Assembly (NCBI RefSeq): GCF_045689235.1
Contig: NZ_CP136864.1
Span: 1,550,001-1,614,000 of the forward strand
Origin: Congregibacter variabilis
GTDB taxonomy: Bacteria; Pseudomonadota; Gammaproteobacteria; Pseudomonadales; Halieaceae
DNA length: 64,000 nt
Direction of reading: 5' to 3'
Of the stretch, positions 52,647 through 61,110 are shown in pieces; within the stretch, counting starts at the first letter, position 1; every line of letters begins with the position of its first letter. The translations under genes and the position numbers were made by a program. Under the pieces are notes generated by a model, which saw only the letters and a list, made by a program, of their open reading frames with translations, did no database searches and was not told the origin of the DNA.

Positions 52647-53828
52647 CTATTGACTGTGGTAATAATCCATGAGGATCTTCGCGACTTCAGGTCGCGAAAA
52701 CTCAGGCGGAGGTGCGATACCCTTTCCCAGCATTTCACGGACCGCAGTACCAGACAGTAAAACAAAGTCGTCCTTACTGTGGTCCGGTGCATCGCGCATC
52801 ATTACGACACGATCAAGCTTGCGGCTGTAAGCGGTGTGATCGGCACGGTAAATATCGATCTCCAGAGCGCCATCGGGAACCTCTTCATCAAACACCGTCT
52901 GAGCGTCAAAGCCACCATAATAATCACCAACACCTGCATGATCACGACCTACGATGAGATGGCTACAACCGCAATTCTGTCGAAACACGGCGTGCAGCAC
53001 AGCTTCTCGGGGACCTGCATAAAGCATGTCAAAACCATAACCGGTGATCATTACCGTGTTCGGCGGAAAATACACATCAACCATCTTGCGAATTGATGCA
53101 TCGCGAACCTCAGCAGGAATATCTCCCGGCTTGAGCTTGCCTAGCAACATGTGGATCAGGATGCCGTCGGCGCCCAGGTCCTCCATGGCCATGCGACACA
53201 GTTCTTCATGCGCCCGGTGCATTGGATTACGAGTCTGGAATGCAACGACTTTTTCCCAGCCCCGCTCCGCGATTTCCGCGCGAATATCCACCGCGGTACG
53301 AAAAGTATCAGGGAACTCACTGGCAAAGTAGGAGAAATTAAGCACCTGTATGGGACCCGACACTATGCGTTTACCCAGACTCAAGAATGTGGCAACGCCA
53401 GGGTGTTCAGGGTCCAGGGTGCGGAACACTTTGCTCGCGATCTGCTCAAGCTGTGCTTCGCTGGCCTCTTCGACGGCCGTTACATCCATAACAGCCAGCA
53501 CTGGATTGCCATCCACATTAGGATCGCGCAAGGCTATACGCGTACCGGCCTCTACGCTTAAGTCATTGGTGACGTTCAAAATAGGCACGGGCCAAAACAG
53601 ACCCGACTCTGTCGTCAGATGCTCCGCTACCGACAGTGCATCACCCAGGGTCATGTAACCCGTCAGTGGATTGAAGTACCCAGCTCCCAACATAACAGCA
53701 TTCGCCGCTGCCGCAGAATTGAGTAACATCGACGGCAGAGACTCCGCTTCTGCAACAAGTGCCGCTCGAGCATCATTGTCATACACATACAAAGGACGCA
53801 GCTGCGCAGACCCGTGGGGTTTAATCAT
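52647..53828 (-). CDS. sat: Sulfate adenylyltransferase (Sat/ATP sulfurylase)
   Basis: A 393-residue homo-oligomeric ATP sulfurylase. It carries the substrate motifs QTRNPMHRAHEELCR, with the conserved His-x-x-His, and LIVGRDHAGVGDYYG. It makes adenosine phosphosulfate from sulfate and ATP. Gammaproteobacteria more often use CysDN; the Sat form is usual in sulfur oxidisers and many marine bacteria. It follows cysC by 13 nt, so both are in one operon. No reductive partner gene is in the window. Confidence 0.95.
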   Translation of the reverse strand: MIKPHGSAQLRPLYVYDNDARAALVAEAESLPSMLLNSAAAANAVMLGAGYFNPLTGYMTLGDALSVAEHLTTESGLFWPVPILNVTNDLSVEAGTRIALRDPNVDGNPVLAVMDVTAVEEASEAQLEQIASKVFRTLDPEHPGVATFLSLGKRIVSGPIQVLNFSYFASEFPDTFRTAVDIRAEIAERGWEKVVAFQTRNPMHRAHEELCRMAMEDLGADGILIHMLLGKLKPGDIPAEVRDASIRKMVDVYFPPNTVMITGYGFDMLYAGPREAVLHAVFRQNCGCSHLIVGRDHAGVGDYYGGFDAQTVFDEEVPDGALEIDIYRADHTAYSRKLDRVVMMRDAPDHSKDDFVLLSGTAVREMLGKGIAPPPEFSRPEVAKILMDYYHSQ

Positions 53829-53841
53829 TTCGAATTCCTCT

Positions 53842-54459
53842 TTAAGCGGCGATGATGCCGCGGTCGCCCAGCTGTTTCAAAATCTGCGCAACCTCTTCGT
53901 TCAGTGTTTGCTTGTCCGAATGCAGGTGTACCTCTGCAGATGGTGGCGCTTCGTAAGGGTCGTCAATACCCGTGAAATTTTTGATTTCTCCGGCCCGCGC
54001 TTTCTTATAAAGGCCCTTGGGGTCGCGGCCTTCTGCCGCCTCTAGTGAGCAATCTACGAAGACTTCAATAAAGTCGATACCTGCCGCTGCATGTAACTCA
54101 CGTACCGCATCGCGATCTGCGACATAGGGGCTGATAAAGCTCGACAGCGCAATTATGCCGCTGTCGGCAAAGAGCTTGGCCACTTCTCCAATACGACGAA
54201 TATTCTCCGTGCGATCCTCTGCGGAGAAGCCGAGATTCTTGTTGATACCCATGCGAACATTGTCACCGTCCAAACGATAGGCCAGGACGCCACGCTCATT
54301 CAAAACACCTTCAAGTTCCACCGCCACGGTGCTCTTACCGCTACCGGACAAACCTGTAAACCAGATGGTGGCCCCCCTGTGACCCAATAACTTGGCACGG
54401 TGATCCCGCGTGATATCACCTTCGTGCCAATGCACATTGGTGGCTTTTTGCTCAGCCAT
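53842..54459 (-). CDS. cysC: Adenylyl-sulfate kinase
   Basis: A 205-residue APS kinase. It has the Walker A GLSGSGKS, AVELEGVLNERGVLAYRLDGDNVRMGINKNLGFSAEDR, then EVFVDCSLEAAEGRDPKGLYKKARAGEIKNFTGIDDPYEAP. It phosphorylates APS to PAPS for sulfonation or reduction. Stand-alone cysC is required where Sat rather than CysN makes APS. AAGGAA lies 6 nt before the ATG. Confidence 0.96.
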   Translation of the reverse strand: MAEQKATNVHWHEGDITRDHRAKLLGHRGATIWFTGLSGSGKSTVAVELEGVLNERGVLAYRLDGDNVRMGINKNLGFSAEDRTENIRRIGEVAKLFADSGIIALSSFISPYVADRDAVRELHAAAGIDFIEVFVDCSLEAAEGRDPKGLYKKARAGEIKNFTGIDDPYEAPPSAEVHLHSDKQTLNEEVAQILKQLGDRGIIAA

Positions 54460-54551
54460 GATTATTCCTTGACAGACAGTTAACTTTGGCGCGGCAGTTT
54501 AGCACGACGCAATAGATAGCCGCATGCCGTGGGGCACGGCAAAAATGAGTA

Positions 54552-55175
54552 TCAGGTCTCAGTATCGGCAGCGTAGCCGGGCTCAAACTGACTGCACTTA
54601 AGATCTTTAAGCAAGCCGTCACTAAGACTATAAATCCATCCATGTACACCCAGTGACTGGCCTCGATCCCAGGCAGCCTGTACCACAGAGGTTCTAGCCA
54701 CGTTCTCGACCTGACGCTGAACATTCATCTCACACAACAAATTGACCCGTACCTCAGCATCGGGCTCAGCCTCAAGTGCCTCTCGTTCCTGAATCGCCAC
54801 ATCTTCAATGTGCTTGAGCCAGTTATCAATCAAACCTCGAGGCTTGGGGTCAAGTACCGCTGCCACACCTCCGCAGCCGTAATGTCCCACCACAACCACA
54901 TGCGATACCTGAAGAATGTCCACAGCGTACTGCAGCACCGACAAGCAGTTGAGATCGCCGTGCGCGACCACATTGCCAACATTGCGATGCACAAACACCT
55001 CACCGGGCTTGAGCCCCACTATCTCGTTGGCCGGTACTCGGCTGTCAGAACATCCTATCCATAGATAACGGGGAGATTGCTGCCCTGCGAGCTCAGGGAA
55101 AAATTGCGGGTTAGCGGCGCTAACACGCTCCGCCCAGTCACGATTATTGGCTAAAAGCTCTCTCAGCCCCTCCAT
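54552..55175 (-). CDS. can: Beta-class carbonic anhydrase (Can)
   Basis: The 207-residue protein has the zinc ligands Cys42, His98 and Cys101 in CSDSRVP and HYGCGG, with Asp44 and Arg46 of the catalytic dyad, all at E. coli Can numbering. It interconverts CO2 and bicarbonate. The ATG is 2 nt after the stop of the DUF484/GGDEF-like gene, so the two are co-transcribed; cysC lies 92 nt downstream. Bicarbonate supply to ubiquitous carboxylations is the usual role. Confidence 0.96.
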   Translation of the reverse strand: MEGLRELLANNRDWAERVSAANPQFFPELAGQQSPRYLWIGCSDSRVPANEIVGLKPGEVFVHRNVGNVVAHGDLNCLSVLQYAVDILQVSHVVVVGHYGCGGVAAVLDPKPRGLIDNWLKHIEDVAIQEREALEAEPDAEVRVNLLCEMNVQRQVENVARTSVVQAAWDRGQSLGVHGWIYSLSDGLLKDLKCSQFEPGYAADTET

Positions 55176-55177
55176 GA

Positions 55178-56323
55178 CTAAAGCATCAGCAGACCGAGGC
55201 GCGCCACAGATATCCGATTGCCGCCCCCACGCTCTGCTTTTTGCATGGCCGCTTCAGCCTCTGACTCCATCTGCGTCGCCAGACGCTCACTGGACTCCAC
55301 AGGATGCCGGGAAGGCTCCCAGCAGACCAACCCAATGCTTAAAGAAACATGCAGCACGGCGCCCCGGCCATCATCAATAGCGAATTCATCGATATCCTGG
55401 CGCATACGCTCACCAATATCGTGTGCATGGGGTTCGTTACAGGCAGGCAACAGCACAGAAAAATGCGTCGCAGAGATGTGGGCGATATAGTCCGTCGCCC
55501 GAAGCTCAGAGCACAGTCGCTGCGATACGCGGCGCTGTACAAAATGACAGGCCACCTCACCGTAACTCTTGCAGATATCCGCCAGTTCATCCAACGATAT
55601 ATACAACAAGGTCATGGGATGATTGACCCGCCGAGCCCAGTAGATCTCCCGCAACATATCACGACGAAACGCGCGCAAATTGCCCACTTCGGTTACCGGG
55701 TTCAACAGGGTCAGCTGGTCTACGCGCTGATACTCAACGACGCGCAAAAGCGCGGCAGCTACCAATTGGCCCAACATGGCGAAAAGTTCGAGCTCCTGCG
55801 CTCCGTAGCTGGTCATCTTATCGGTGAGAGCTATGTGGTAGCTCCCCACAAGTCGCTTGCCGTCGAACAGCGGCATCATGACCGCGCCGGCGGCGTTGCT
55901 TGCCCCGGACAAAATGGTGAACATGCGGCGATCATCAAGATCTATGATCGCTGTTTCAGGCACGTCGTGATAGAGCTGGTAGAGCGCATAGCTGTCGGTC
56001 TTCAGCGACAAAGATGCTCCGAACAATTTGCGTATGGGCAGCAGTCGGGCGATCTGCTCTTCGGGGTCGTAGAGTCGCAACTCGGCCTGCGGGGAACCAA
56101 ATCCCTGCGGAAAATCCTCCAGAAGGTACTTAACCAGGGAAGATAGGCTCTTTACCGCCAGCAAATTGCGTTGCGCCTGACGCAACTGGCGCAGGACATG
56201 GACATGCAACAGCGAGACAAGATCGTCGCTATCGTCGGCCTCTGCCGGGAGAGCGGTCATCTCTATATTGGTGACCTCTGGCCCAGTAGGCTCAGTAGGC
56301 TCAGTACTGTGGTCTTCGCTCAC
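55178..56323 (-). CDS. DUF484/GAF-like protein with degenerate GGDEF domain
   Basis: A 381-residue protein. The N-terminal half (about 40-210) looks like a GAF/DUF484 sensor (LLEDFPQGFGSPQAELRLYD, then AGAVMMPLFDGKRLVGSYHIAL). The C-terminal half (about 215-378) is a GGDEF fold: LTLLNPVTEVGNLRAFRRDML, LYISLDELADICKSYGE, and VSLSIGLVCWE are clear. The signature, however, reads ISATHF in place of GGDEF, and the helical LxxxxxGNxxAF also lacks residues for GTP, so cyclase activity is improbable. It is likely a signal-binding regulator. The C-terminus converges on can. Confidence 0.85.
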   Translation of the reverse strand: MSEDHSTEPTEPTGPEVTNIEMTALPAEADDSDDLVSLLHVHVLRQLRQAQRNLLAVKSLSSLVKYLLEDFPQGFGSPQAELRLYDPEEQIARLLPIRKLFGASLSLKTDSYALYQLYHDVPETAIIDLDDRRMFTILSGASNAAGAVMMPLFDGKRLVGSYHIALTDKMTSYGAQELELFAMLGQLVAAALLRVVEYQRVDQLTLLNPVTEVGNLRAFRRDMLREIYWARRVNHPMTLLYISLDELADICKSYGEVACHFVQRRVSQRLCSELRATDYIAHISATHFSVLLPACNEPHAHDIGERMRQDIDEFAIDDGRGAVLHVSLSIGLVCWEPSRHPVESSERLATQMESEAEAAMQKAERGGGNRISVARLGLLML

Positions 56324-56394
56324 TCTAGCTCTTTCTTATTTTGTTTATGCGCCACGAGAAACTCTCCTTCGCACTGAATAAGCACTCAAACGCT

Positions 56395-56423
56395 TTGATG
56401 TGCAAGTGTAAGGCCACTATACT
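56395..56423 (+). promoter_or_regulatory. Promoter of the thiamine riboswitch operon
   Basis: TTGATG (56395-56400), 17 nt, TATACT (56418-56423). Both hexamers and the spacing fit sigma-70. The predicted start is at about 56430, which is the first base of the riboswitch. Confidence 0.7.
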
Positions 56424-56430
56424 CCACGGA

Positions 56431-56566
56431 GCAAACCGAGGGGTGGCACTAGCCTGAGACGCCTGCCCTTCACTGTCCTCCCGTGGAAGACCCTGCGGGA
56501 GACAATGAAGCGATGCAGCGAACCCTTTGAACCTGATCCGGGCAATACCGGCGTAGGAATGGTTGC
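56431..56566 (+). ncRNA. TPP riboswitch (THI element)
   Basis: The aptamer core is plain: GAGGGGTGGC, then CTGAGA (56454-56459), and later ACCCTTTGAACCTGATCC (56522-56539) and ACCGGCGTAGGAA (56547-56559). These are the conserved bases of the thiamine pyrophosphate riboswitch. Flanking GCAAACC (56431-56437) can pair with GGTTGC (56561-56566) to close the P1 stem with one bulge. Between the first and last blocks is an extra stem (CTTCACTGTCCTCCCG with CGGGAGACAATGAAG), an enlarged P3-type hairpin that is common in this class. Confidence 0.96.
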
Positions 56567-56601
56567 AGAGCTGGCATAACATCTCATGCCCAGAGCTGCT
56601 C

Positions 56602-56621
56602 GTTCCCTCGCTCAAGGGAAC
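56602..56621 (+). promoter_or_regulatory. Hairpin that sequesters the Shine-Dalgarno of the TonB receptor gene
   Basis: GTTCCCT (56602-56608) pairs perfectly with AGGGAAC (56615-56621) around the loop CGCTCA. The 3' arm is the AAGGGAA ribosome-binding site 5-7 nt before the ATG at 56626. No T-run follows, so this is a translation-blocking hairpin rather than a terminator. It likely forms when TPP is bound to the aptamer upstream. Confidence 0.75.
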
Positions 56622-56625
56622 AAAC

Positions 56626-58845
56626 ATGAAGCAATTGACAGCGAAAAATTTCAGCCTTAAACCCACGCTTGCGCGCCATCGGGACCACATCCATCGGGAC
56701 CACATAGGGAAGATTCTACGGTGGCAAACCGGTGCGCAACATGCCTTTCTCGGCACTCTGCTCAGCCTGACCTTCGTCGCCAGCGGACACGCTCAAGAGA
56801 CTAGCAAAGTCCCAACCCTCGAAGAGATTATCGTTACCGCCGAACTTCGAGACACGCCCTGGTTGTCTCAACCATCGAGCAGTAGCGTCATGGATGCGTC
56901 GCAAATTCAGGAGCGCACGGCCATTCACCTTGAGAATCTTCTGCAACTCGCACCCAATGTGAATCTGGCAGGCGGGAGCTCCCGTGCGCGTTTCTATCAG
57001 ATACGCGGGGTGGGTGAGCGCAGTCAGTTTGTGGATCCCTTGAACCCTTCCGTAGGCCTGCTTATTGATGGCATTGACTTTAGTGGGCTAGGAAGCGGGG
57101 CGACTCTTTTTGATATAGAACAGGTGGAAATTCTCCGCGGCCCCCAGGGAACCTTGCACGGCGCAAACGCTCTGGCGGGTCTTATCAATATGCGCAGTGC
57201 CGCACCGGAGTCTGAATTTGGCGCACGGCTACAGTCCACCGTTGGCGACTACGGACGTCGAGAGCTCGGCGTGAGCGTAACGGGCCCCCTCGCAACAGAG
57301 AAATTACTCTTTCGTATCGCGGCATTCCAACATCGTAGCGATGGATTCATGGATAACAGCTTCCTCAATCGCAGCGACAACAATGCCCGCGATGAAACAA
57401 GTCTGCGCGGACGGCTGCGCTGGATTCCAAATGCCAGCCAGAGCCTGGATGTCACGCTAGCTCATATCGATATCGACAACGGTTACGATGCGTTCTCCCT
57501 CGATAATACGCGCACGACTTTATCGGACATGCCCGGGAATGATCGCCAGCAAAGCGACGCGGCAGGACTGCATTACCGATGGGAAGGCGATAGAGTGCTG
57601 ACAGAAGTCATGGCCAGCGCCGCCACATCCGACACCGACTACAGCTATGACGAAGACTGGAGTTTTGTGGGCATTGCCCCGGATCTTGAGTACTCATCTT
57701 TTGATCGTTATCTGAGAAATCGCGACAGCTACAGTGCTCAGCTGAGGCTGTCATCAACAGAGTCGCTGGCCACCGCAGCCGGCGCGCTTGATTGGACCGC
57801 TGGGCTCTACGCGCTTCAAGACGATGAGTCACTACGTCGGGAGTACACCTTTCTCAGCGAGGACTTTACAAGCCGCTTTCAGGCCGAAACCCTGGCAGCC
57901 TACGGGCAGATCGATCTGGCACTATCGCAAAATTGGACACTGAGCACAGGTCTTCGACTCGCTAATCGCTCCATGCAATACGATGACTCCAATGCCATCT
58001 CGAGCAAACCAGACAACAGTCTGTGGGGCGGGAAAGTAGCTCTGAAATTCGAAACTGATGAACTCGGGATGCTGTACGCGGCCATTTCCAGAGGTTACCG
58101 CGCAGGCGGCGTCAATGCGGGCATTCTTGCGTTCCCTGACGACAACAGCGAGGTATCGGACAGCTTGGCGGGCTTGCGGTTTTTCGACGAAGAACTGCTG
58201 TATAACCTGGAAATCGGTCATAAAGGGCAATTCCTTGATGGCCGACTGCGAAGCGCAGTGACCCTGTTCTATATGGATCGCAGCGATCAGCAGGTACGCG
58301 GCTCTATTGTTATCCCCCGGGGGGATGGCAGCACAGCCTTCGTAGACTTCACCGACAACGCCGCGGCAGGTTACAACCTGGGTCTGGAGTGGGAACTGCG
58401 CGCCGCCGCCAGTGACACACTGGAGGTTTATCTCAACACGGGTCTCCTTCGGGCACAATTTGACGAATACGTAAACGCCGATGGTCGAGATCTGGAAGGT
58501 CGCGAGCAGGCACATGCTCCAAGCTATCAGTTTGCGGCTGGCCTCAACTGGCGACCCGGTAAGCATTGGCAGGCTGACCTGCAGTGGGAAGGCCGCGACA
58601 GCTTCTACTTCTCTGATCGCCATGACGAACAATCGGGCGCCTACACGCTGCTGCATCTGCGCGTCGCCTATCAGCGGGAGAATTGGGAACTCGCTCTTTG
58701 GGGACGCAATCTGCTTGATGAAGACTATTTCACCCGAGGCTTTGGCAGTTTCGGCAATGATCCTCGCAAAGGCTACATCACCGAGGCTTACCGGCAGTTT
58801 GCTGATCCCAGACAGCTGGGTCTCTCTCTGGAACTGCGTCTTTGA
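56626..58845 (+). CDS. TonB-dependent outer-membrane receptor, probable thiamine uptake (OMR1 type)
   Basis: A 739-residue beta-barrel receptor. The long N-terminus (about 57 residues) ends in a signal-peptide core (FLGTLLSLTFVASGHAQ), followed by the TonB box region TLEEIIVTAELRDT, a plug domain with ILRGPQGTLHGANALAGLINM, and a C-terminal barrel ending QLGLSLELRL. Since a TPP riboswitch controls it, and PnuT and a thiamine-kinase-like gene follow, it most likely imports thiamine or a precursor. The residues HRDHI occur twice in tandem (DNA repeat 56677-56706). ATG 56626 is the first start after the Shine-Dalgarno. Confidence 0.9.
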   Translation: MKQLTAKNFSLKPTLARHRDHIHRDHIGKILRWQTGAQHAFLGTLLSLTFVASGHAQETSKVPTLEEIIVTAELRDTPWLSQPSSSSVMDASQIQERTAIHLENLLQLAPNVNLAGGSSRARFYQIRGVGERSQFVDPLNPSVGLLIDGIDFSGLGSGATLFDIEQVEILRGPQGTLHGANALAGLINMRSAAPESEFGARLQSTVGDYGRRELGVSVTGPLATEKLLFRIAAFQHRSDGFMDNSFLNRSDNNARDETSLRGRLRWIPNASQSLDVTLAHIDIDNGYDAFSLDNTRTTLSDMPGNDRQQSDAAGLHYRWEGDRVLTEVMASAATSDTDYSYDEDWSFVGIAPDLEYSSFDRYLRNRDSYSAQLRLSSTESLATAAGALDWTAGLYALQDDESLRREYTFLSEDFTSRFQAETLAAYGQIDLALSQNWTLSTGLRLANRSMQYDDSNAISSKPDNSLWGGKVALKFETDELGMLYAAISRGYRAGGVNAGILAFPDDNSEVSDSLAGLRFFDEELLYNLEIGHKGQFLDGRLRSAVTLFYMDRSDQQVRGSIVIPRGDGSTAFVDFTDNAAAGYNLGLEWELRAAASDTLEVYLNTGLLRAQFDEYVNADGRDLEGREQAHAPSYQFAAGLNWRPGKHWQADLQWEGRDSFYFSDRHDEQSGAYTLLHLRVAYQRENWELALWGRNLLDEDYFTRGFGSFGNDPRKGYITEAYRQFADPRQLGLSLELRL

Positions 58846-59408
58846 ACGAAGTACTGGAAGCGCTGGCGGTAGTGCTGGGACTTGCCTATCTTGTCCTTGC
58901 GATCCGCGAAAAACGCAGTTGCTGGATTGCCGGCGCGCTGGCATCAATAATTTTCGGATGGATTTTCTGGCAAGCGGGGCTACCCATGCAGGCTCTGCTA
59001 CAAGCCTTTTACCTTGCAATGGCCGCGCTCGGCTGGTGGCAATGGGGTAAGGATGGTTCCCGGGACGCAAGCTTCGTGACTCAGGTTGACTGGCGCTACC
59101 ACAGCATAGTGATCATCAGCCTACTGGCGCTTAGCGGCCTCACACTCATTGCCCGTAATTCGCCAACAGACATTCAGTCAATCGTGGATACCACAAGTAG
59201 CTGGGGCGGCGTTCTGGCCACATGGATGGTGGCGCGAAAGAAACTTGAGGCCTGGGTCTACTGGATCGGCATCGATGCAGTAACCGCCGGGCTATATCTG
59301 GACGCTGGATTACTGGCATCATCAGCGCTCTATTTGGTTTACACGGTATTGGCCTTTATCGCATGGAAGCAGTGGCACAACAGCTTGCGTCTTCAACACG
59401 GCGAATAG
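58842..59408 (+). CDS. pnuT: PnuC-family thiamine transporter (PnuT)
   Basis: A 188-residue inner-membrane protein with about seven hydrophobic segments and the PnuC core pattern WIAGALASIIFGWIFWQAG, FYLAMAALGWWQW, WMVARKKLEAWVYWIGIDAVTAGLY and ALYLVYTVLAFIAWKQW. PnuC family members carry nicotinamide riboside, riboflavin or thiamine by facilitated diffusion. PnuT is the usual name for those in TPP-regulated operons. TTG start overlaps the receptor stop by 4 nt (TTGA). Confidence 0.9.
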   Translation: MNEVLEALAVVLGLAYLVLAIREKRSCWIAGALASIIFGWIFWQAGLPMQALLQAFYLAMAALGWWQWGKDGSRDASFVTQVDWRYHSIVIISLLALSGLTLIARNSPTDIQSIVDTTSSWGGVLATWMVARKKLEAWVYWIGIDAVTAGLYLDAGLLASSALYLVYTVLAFIAWKQWHNSLRLQHGE

Positions 59409-60238
59409 TCGACGAGGTTTGCAAAGACCACGCTGCCTGGGCACCGCAGCTAGATAGCGCGCCGACCCCCGGGAGCCGTCTTGACGGCGGCTATAACCAC
59501 CACGTACAGCTGATCGAGACCCCCGGGCAGCGCTGGGTGCTCCGCATTGACAAACAAAACCGCGACACCAGCCATAGAGAACGGGAACTTGCCATCCAGA
59601 CGCAGGCCGCCGCCTGCAAAATAGCGCCGGGCATTCTCTTCAGTGATCCCAAGCGCGGCATTACAGTTATGGAATGGATCGATGCGCAGCAGGACGCTCA
59701 GAACACAGCAGCTGATTTCGCCGGACTCCTGCGAGCAATTCATGCTCTCCCTCCACTGGGTGAGTGCCTCGAATCCACCGCCGTTTTGCAACGCTACCAA
59801 ACTGCAATCAAGCCTGAGTCATCCCTGGCAGAACTTATGCGCACCGGGCATTCGCGTATCAACAAAGCGGTGAGTGAGTTAGGCAAGCAGAAAAACATCG
59901 CCACCGTGCTGTGTCACAACGACCTTTTGCGCGCGAACTGTCTGCGCAGCAAAGATCGCCTTTACGCCCTTGATTGGGAATACGCTGCTCCGGGGGATGC
60001 ATTTTTTGACCTTGCGGTGTGTGCATCGGACTTACCGGGAAGAGTGAACGGCGAACTCTTGGAACTCTATCTGCAGCGTCCGGCGACGCAGGCGGAGCAA
60101 AGGCGCTTTAAGGCGCAAAGTCTGGTTTACGCCTGCATCGAAGCCTGTTGGTTCAGCGTCCACCATAGCAGCTCAAATCAGGCGTCGCTGTCGCACCGTA
60201 AACTTGCCGAATTTTTACTGAACGGGGCCCCACAATGA
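59363..60238 (+). CDS. thiK: ThiK-like thiamine kinase (APH-family phosphotransferase)
   Basis: A 291-residue aminoglycoside-phosphotransferase/choline-kinase-like enzyme. It has the N-lobe Lys region WVLRIDKQN, the catalytic loop CHNDLLRANCL and the metal-binding LDWEYAAPGDAFFDLA. In a TPP-riboswitch operon after a transporter, phosphorylation of imported thiamine to trap it is the probable role, as for E. coli ThiK. Specificity is inferred from context alone. It overlaps pnuT by 46 nt, suggesting strong coupling. Confidence 0.82.
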   Translation: MEAVAQQLASSTRRIVDEVCKDHAAWAPQLDSAPTPGSRLDGGYNHHVQLIETPGQRWVLRIDKQNRDTSHRERELAIQTQAAACKIAPGILFSDPKRGITVMEWIDAQQDAQNTAADFAGLLRAIHALPPLGECLESTAVLQRYQTAIKPESSLAELMRTGHSRINKAVSELGKQKNIATVLCHNDLLRANCLRSKDRLYALDWEYAAPGDAFFDLAVCASDLPGRVNGELLELYLQRPATQAEQRRFKAQSLVYACIEACWFSVHHSSSNQASLSHRKLAEFLLNGAPQ

Positions 60239-61110
60239 GTCACTGGCACATCTTCGGTGCCGGAGCCATGGGGAGCCTGATCGCCTATCGCATGCAACAT
60301 GCAAGGCTACCCTGCACGTTATTGCATCATCACGAAGGCGAAAGTTCACGACTGTTAATCGATGGACAAAGCAGCACACAACTGCCCATTCACACTCTGG
60401 ATGCGCAGGCCCCGGGAAGCATCAAACGATTGCTAATCACCACCAAGGCGGGCCAACTGCTTGATGCTCTGAAGCTGGCGATGCCGTACTTATCACCGAA
60501 TGCCGTAATCGCATGCACTGCCAATGGCCTGGGATTTGACGAGGGGTTTAAGGCACTACTGCCCCAGCAGAACTTGTATCGTGCAGTGAGCACTGCAGCG
60601 GCCTACCGAGATCACAGGGCAGCAGTGCACGTCGTTGCAACAGGAAGCACCCGTATGGGGCCTGGAAAGTCAGCCGAAGATCCCCCCAACTGGTTCCGCG
60701 ATAGCCTGGCAATGCTGGAGGGCTGGTGCTGGGAGCCATGCATGGAACTGGCCATAGGTGAGAAGTTCTCGATCAATTGCGTCATCAATCCACTCACAGC
60801 GAAGCTTAAGTGTCTCAATGGTCAACTATTATTGCTCGGTAACACGGCCGGCCCTGAGCTACGGTCTCTTTGCGAGGAAAGCGAGCCGGCACTAAAGAGA
60901 TTGGGACTATGGAGAAAGCACGGCGACTTACTGGATGCTGCAGTGAGCGTATGCCGAAGCACTGCCAAGAATCAATCTTCGATGCTCCAGGACACACTCG
61001 CGGGACGTCCCACGGAGATCAACTATCTCAATGCAGAACTCCTGCGCCGCGCGCACAGTCTTGGACTCGAACTCCCTCTTAACCAAGCGCTGGTAAGTTC
61101 TCTAAGCTAA
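60235..61110 (+). CDS. ApbA/PanE-family 2-dehydropantoate 2-reductase-like protein
   Basis: A 291-residue reductase with the NAD(P)-binding start HIFGAGAMGSLIAYRM, ITTKAG, and the catalytic-domain motif EKFSINCVINPLTAKLKCLNG. The Lys and Asn of that segment are the substrate residues of ketopantoate reductase. The family was first named ApbA from a thiamine-synthesis phenotype in Salmonella. Its presence at the end of a TPP-controlled operon suggests a thiamine link or a pantothenate role. It overlaps the kinase by 4 nt on one side and converges on the kinase gene downstream. Confidence 0.87.
   Translation: MSHWHIFGAGAMGSLIAYRMQHARLPCTLLHHHEGESSRLLIDGQSSTQLPIHTLDAQAPGSIKRLLITTKAGQLLDALKLAMPYLSPNAVIACTANGLGFDEGFKALLPQQNLYRAVSTAAAYRDHRAAVHVVATGSTRMGPGKSAEDPPNWFRDSLAMLEGWCWEPCMELAIGEKFSINCVINPLTAKLKCLNGQLLLLGNTAGPELRSLCEESEPALKRLGLWRKHGDLLDAAVSVCRSTAKNQSSMLQDTLAGRPTEINYLNAELLRRAHSLGLELPLNQALVSSLS

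Noticed and set aside
57922..59070. A 382-codon minus-strand frame within the receptor and pnuT
   Set aside because: It is opposite to two well-supported genes and lacks family motifs.
61107..61110. Overlap of the ApbA-like and kinase genes considered as an error
   Set aside because: They are convergent and share only four bases over their stop codons, which is normal in compact genomes.
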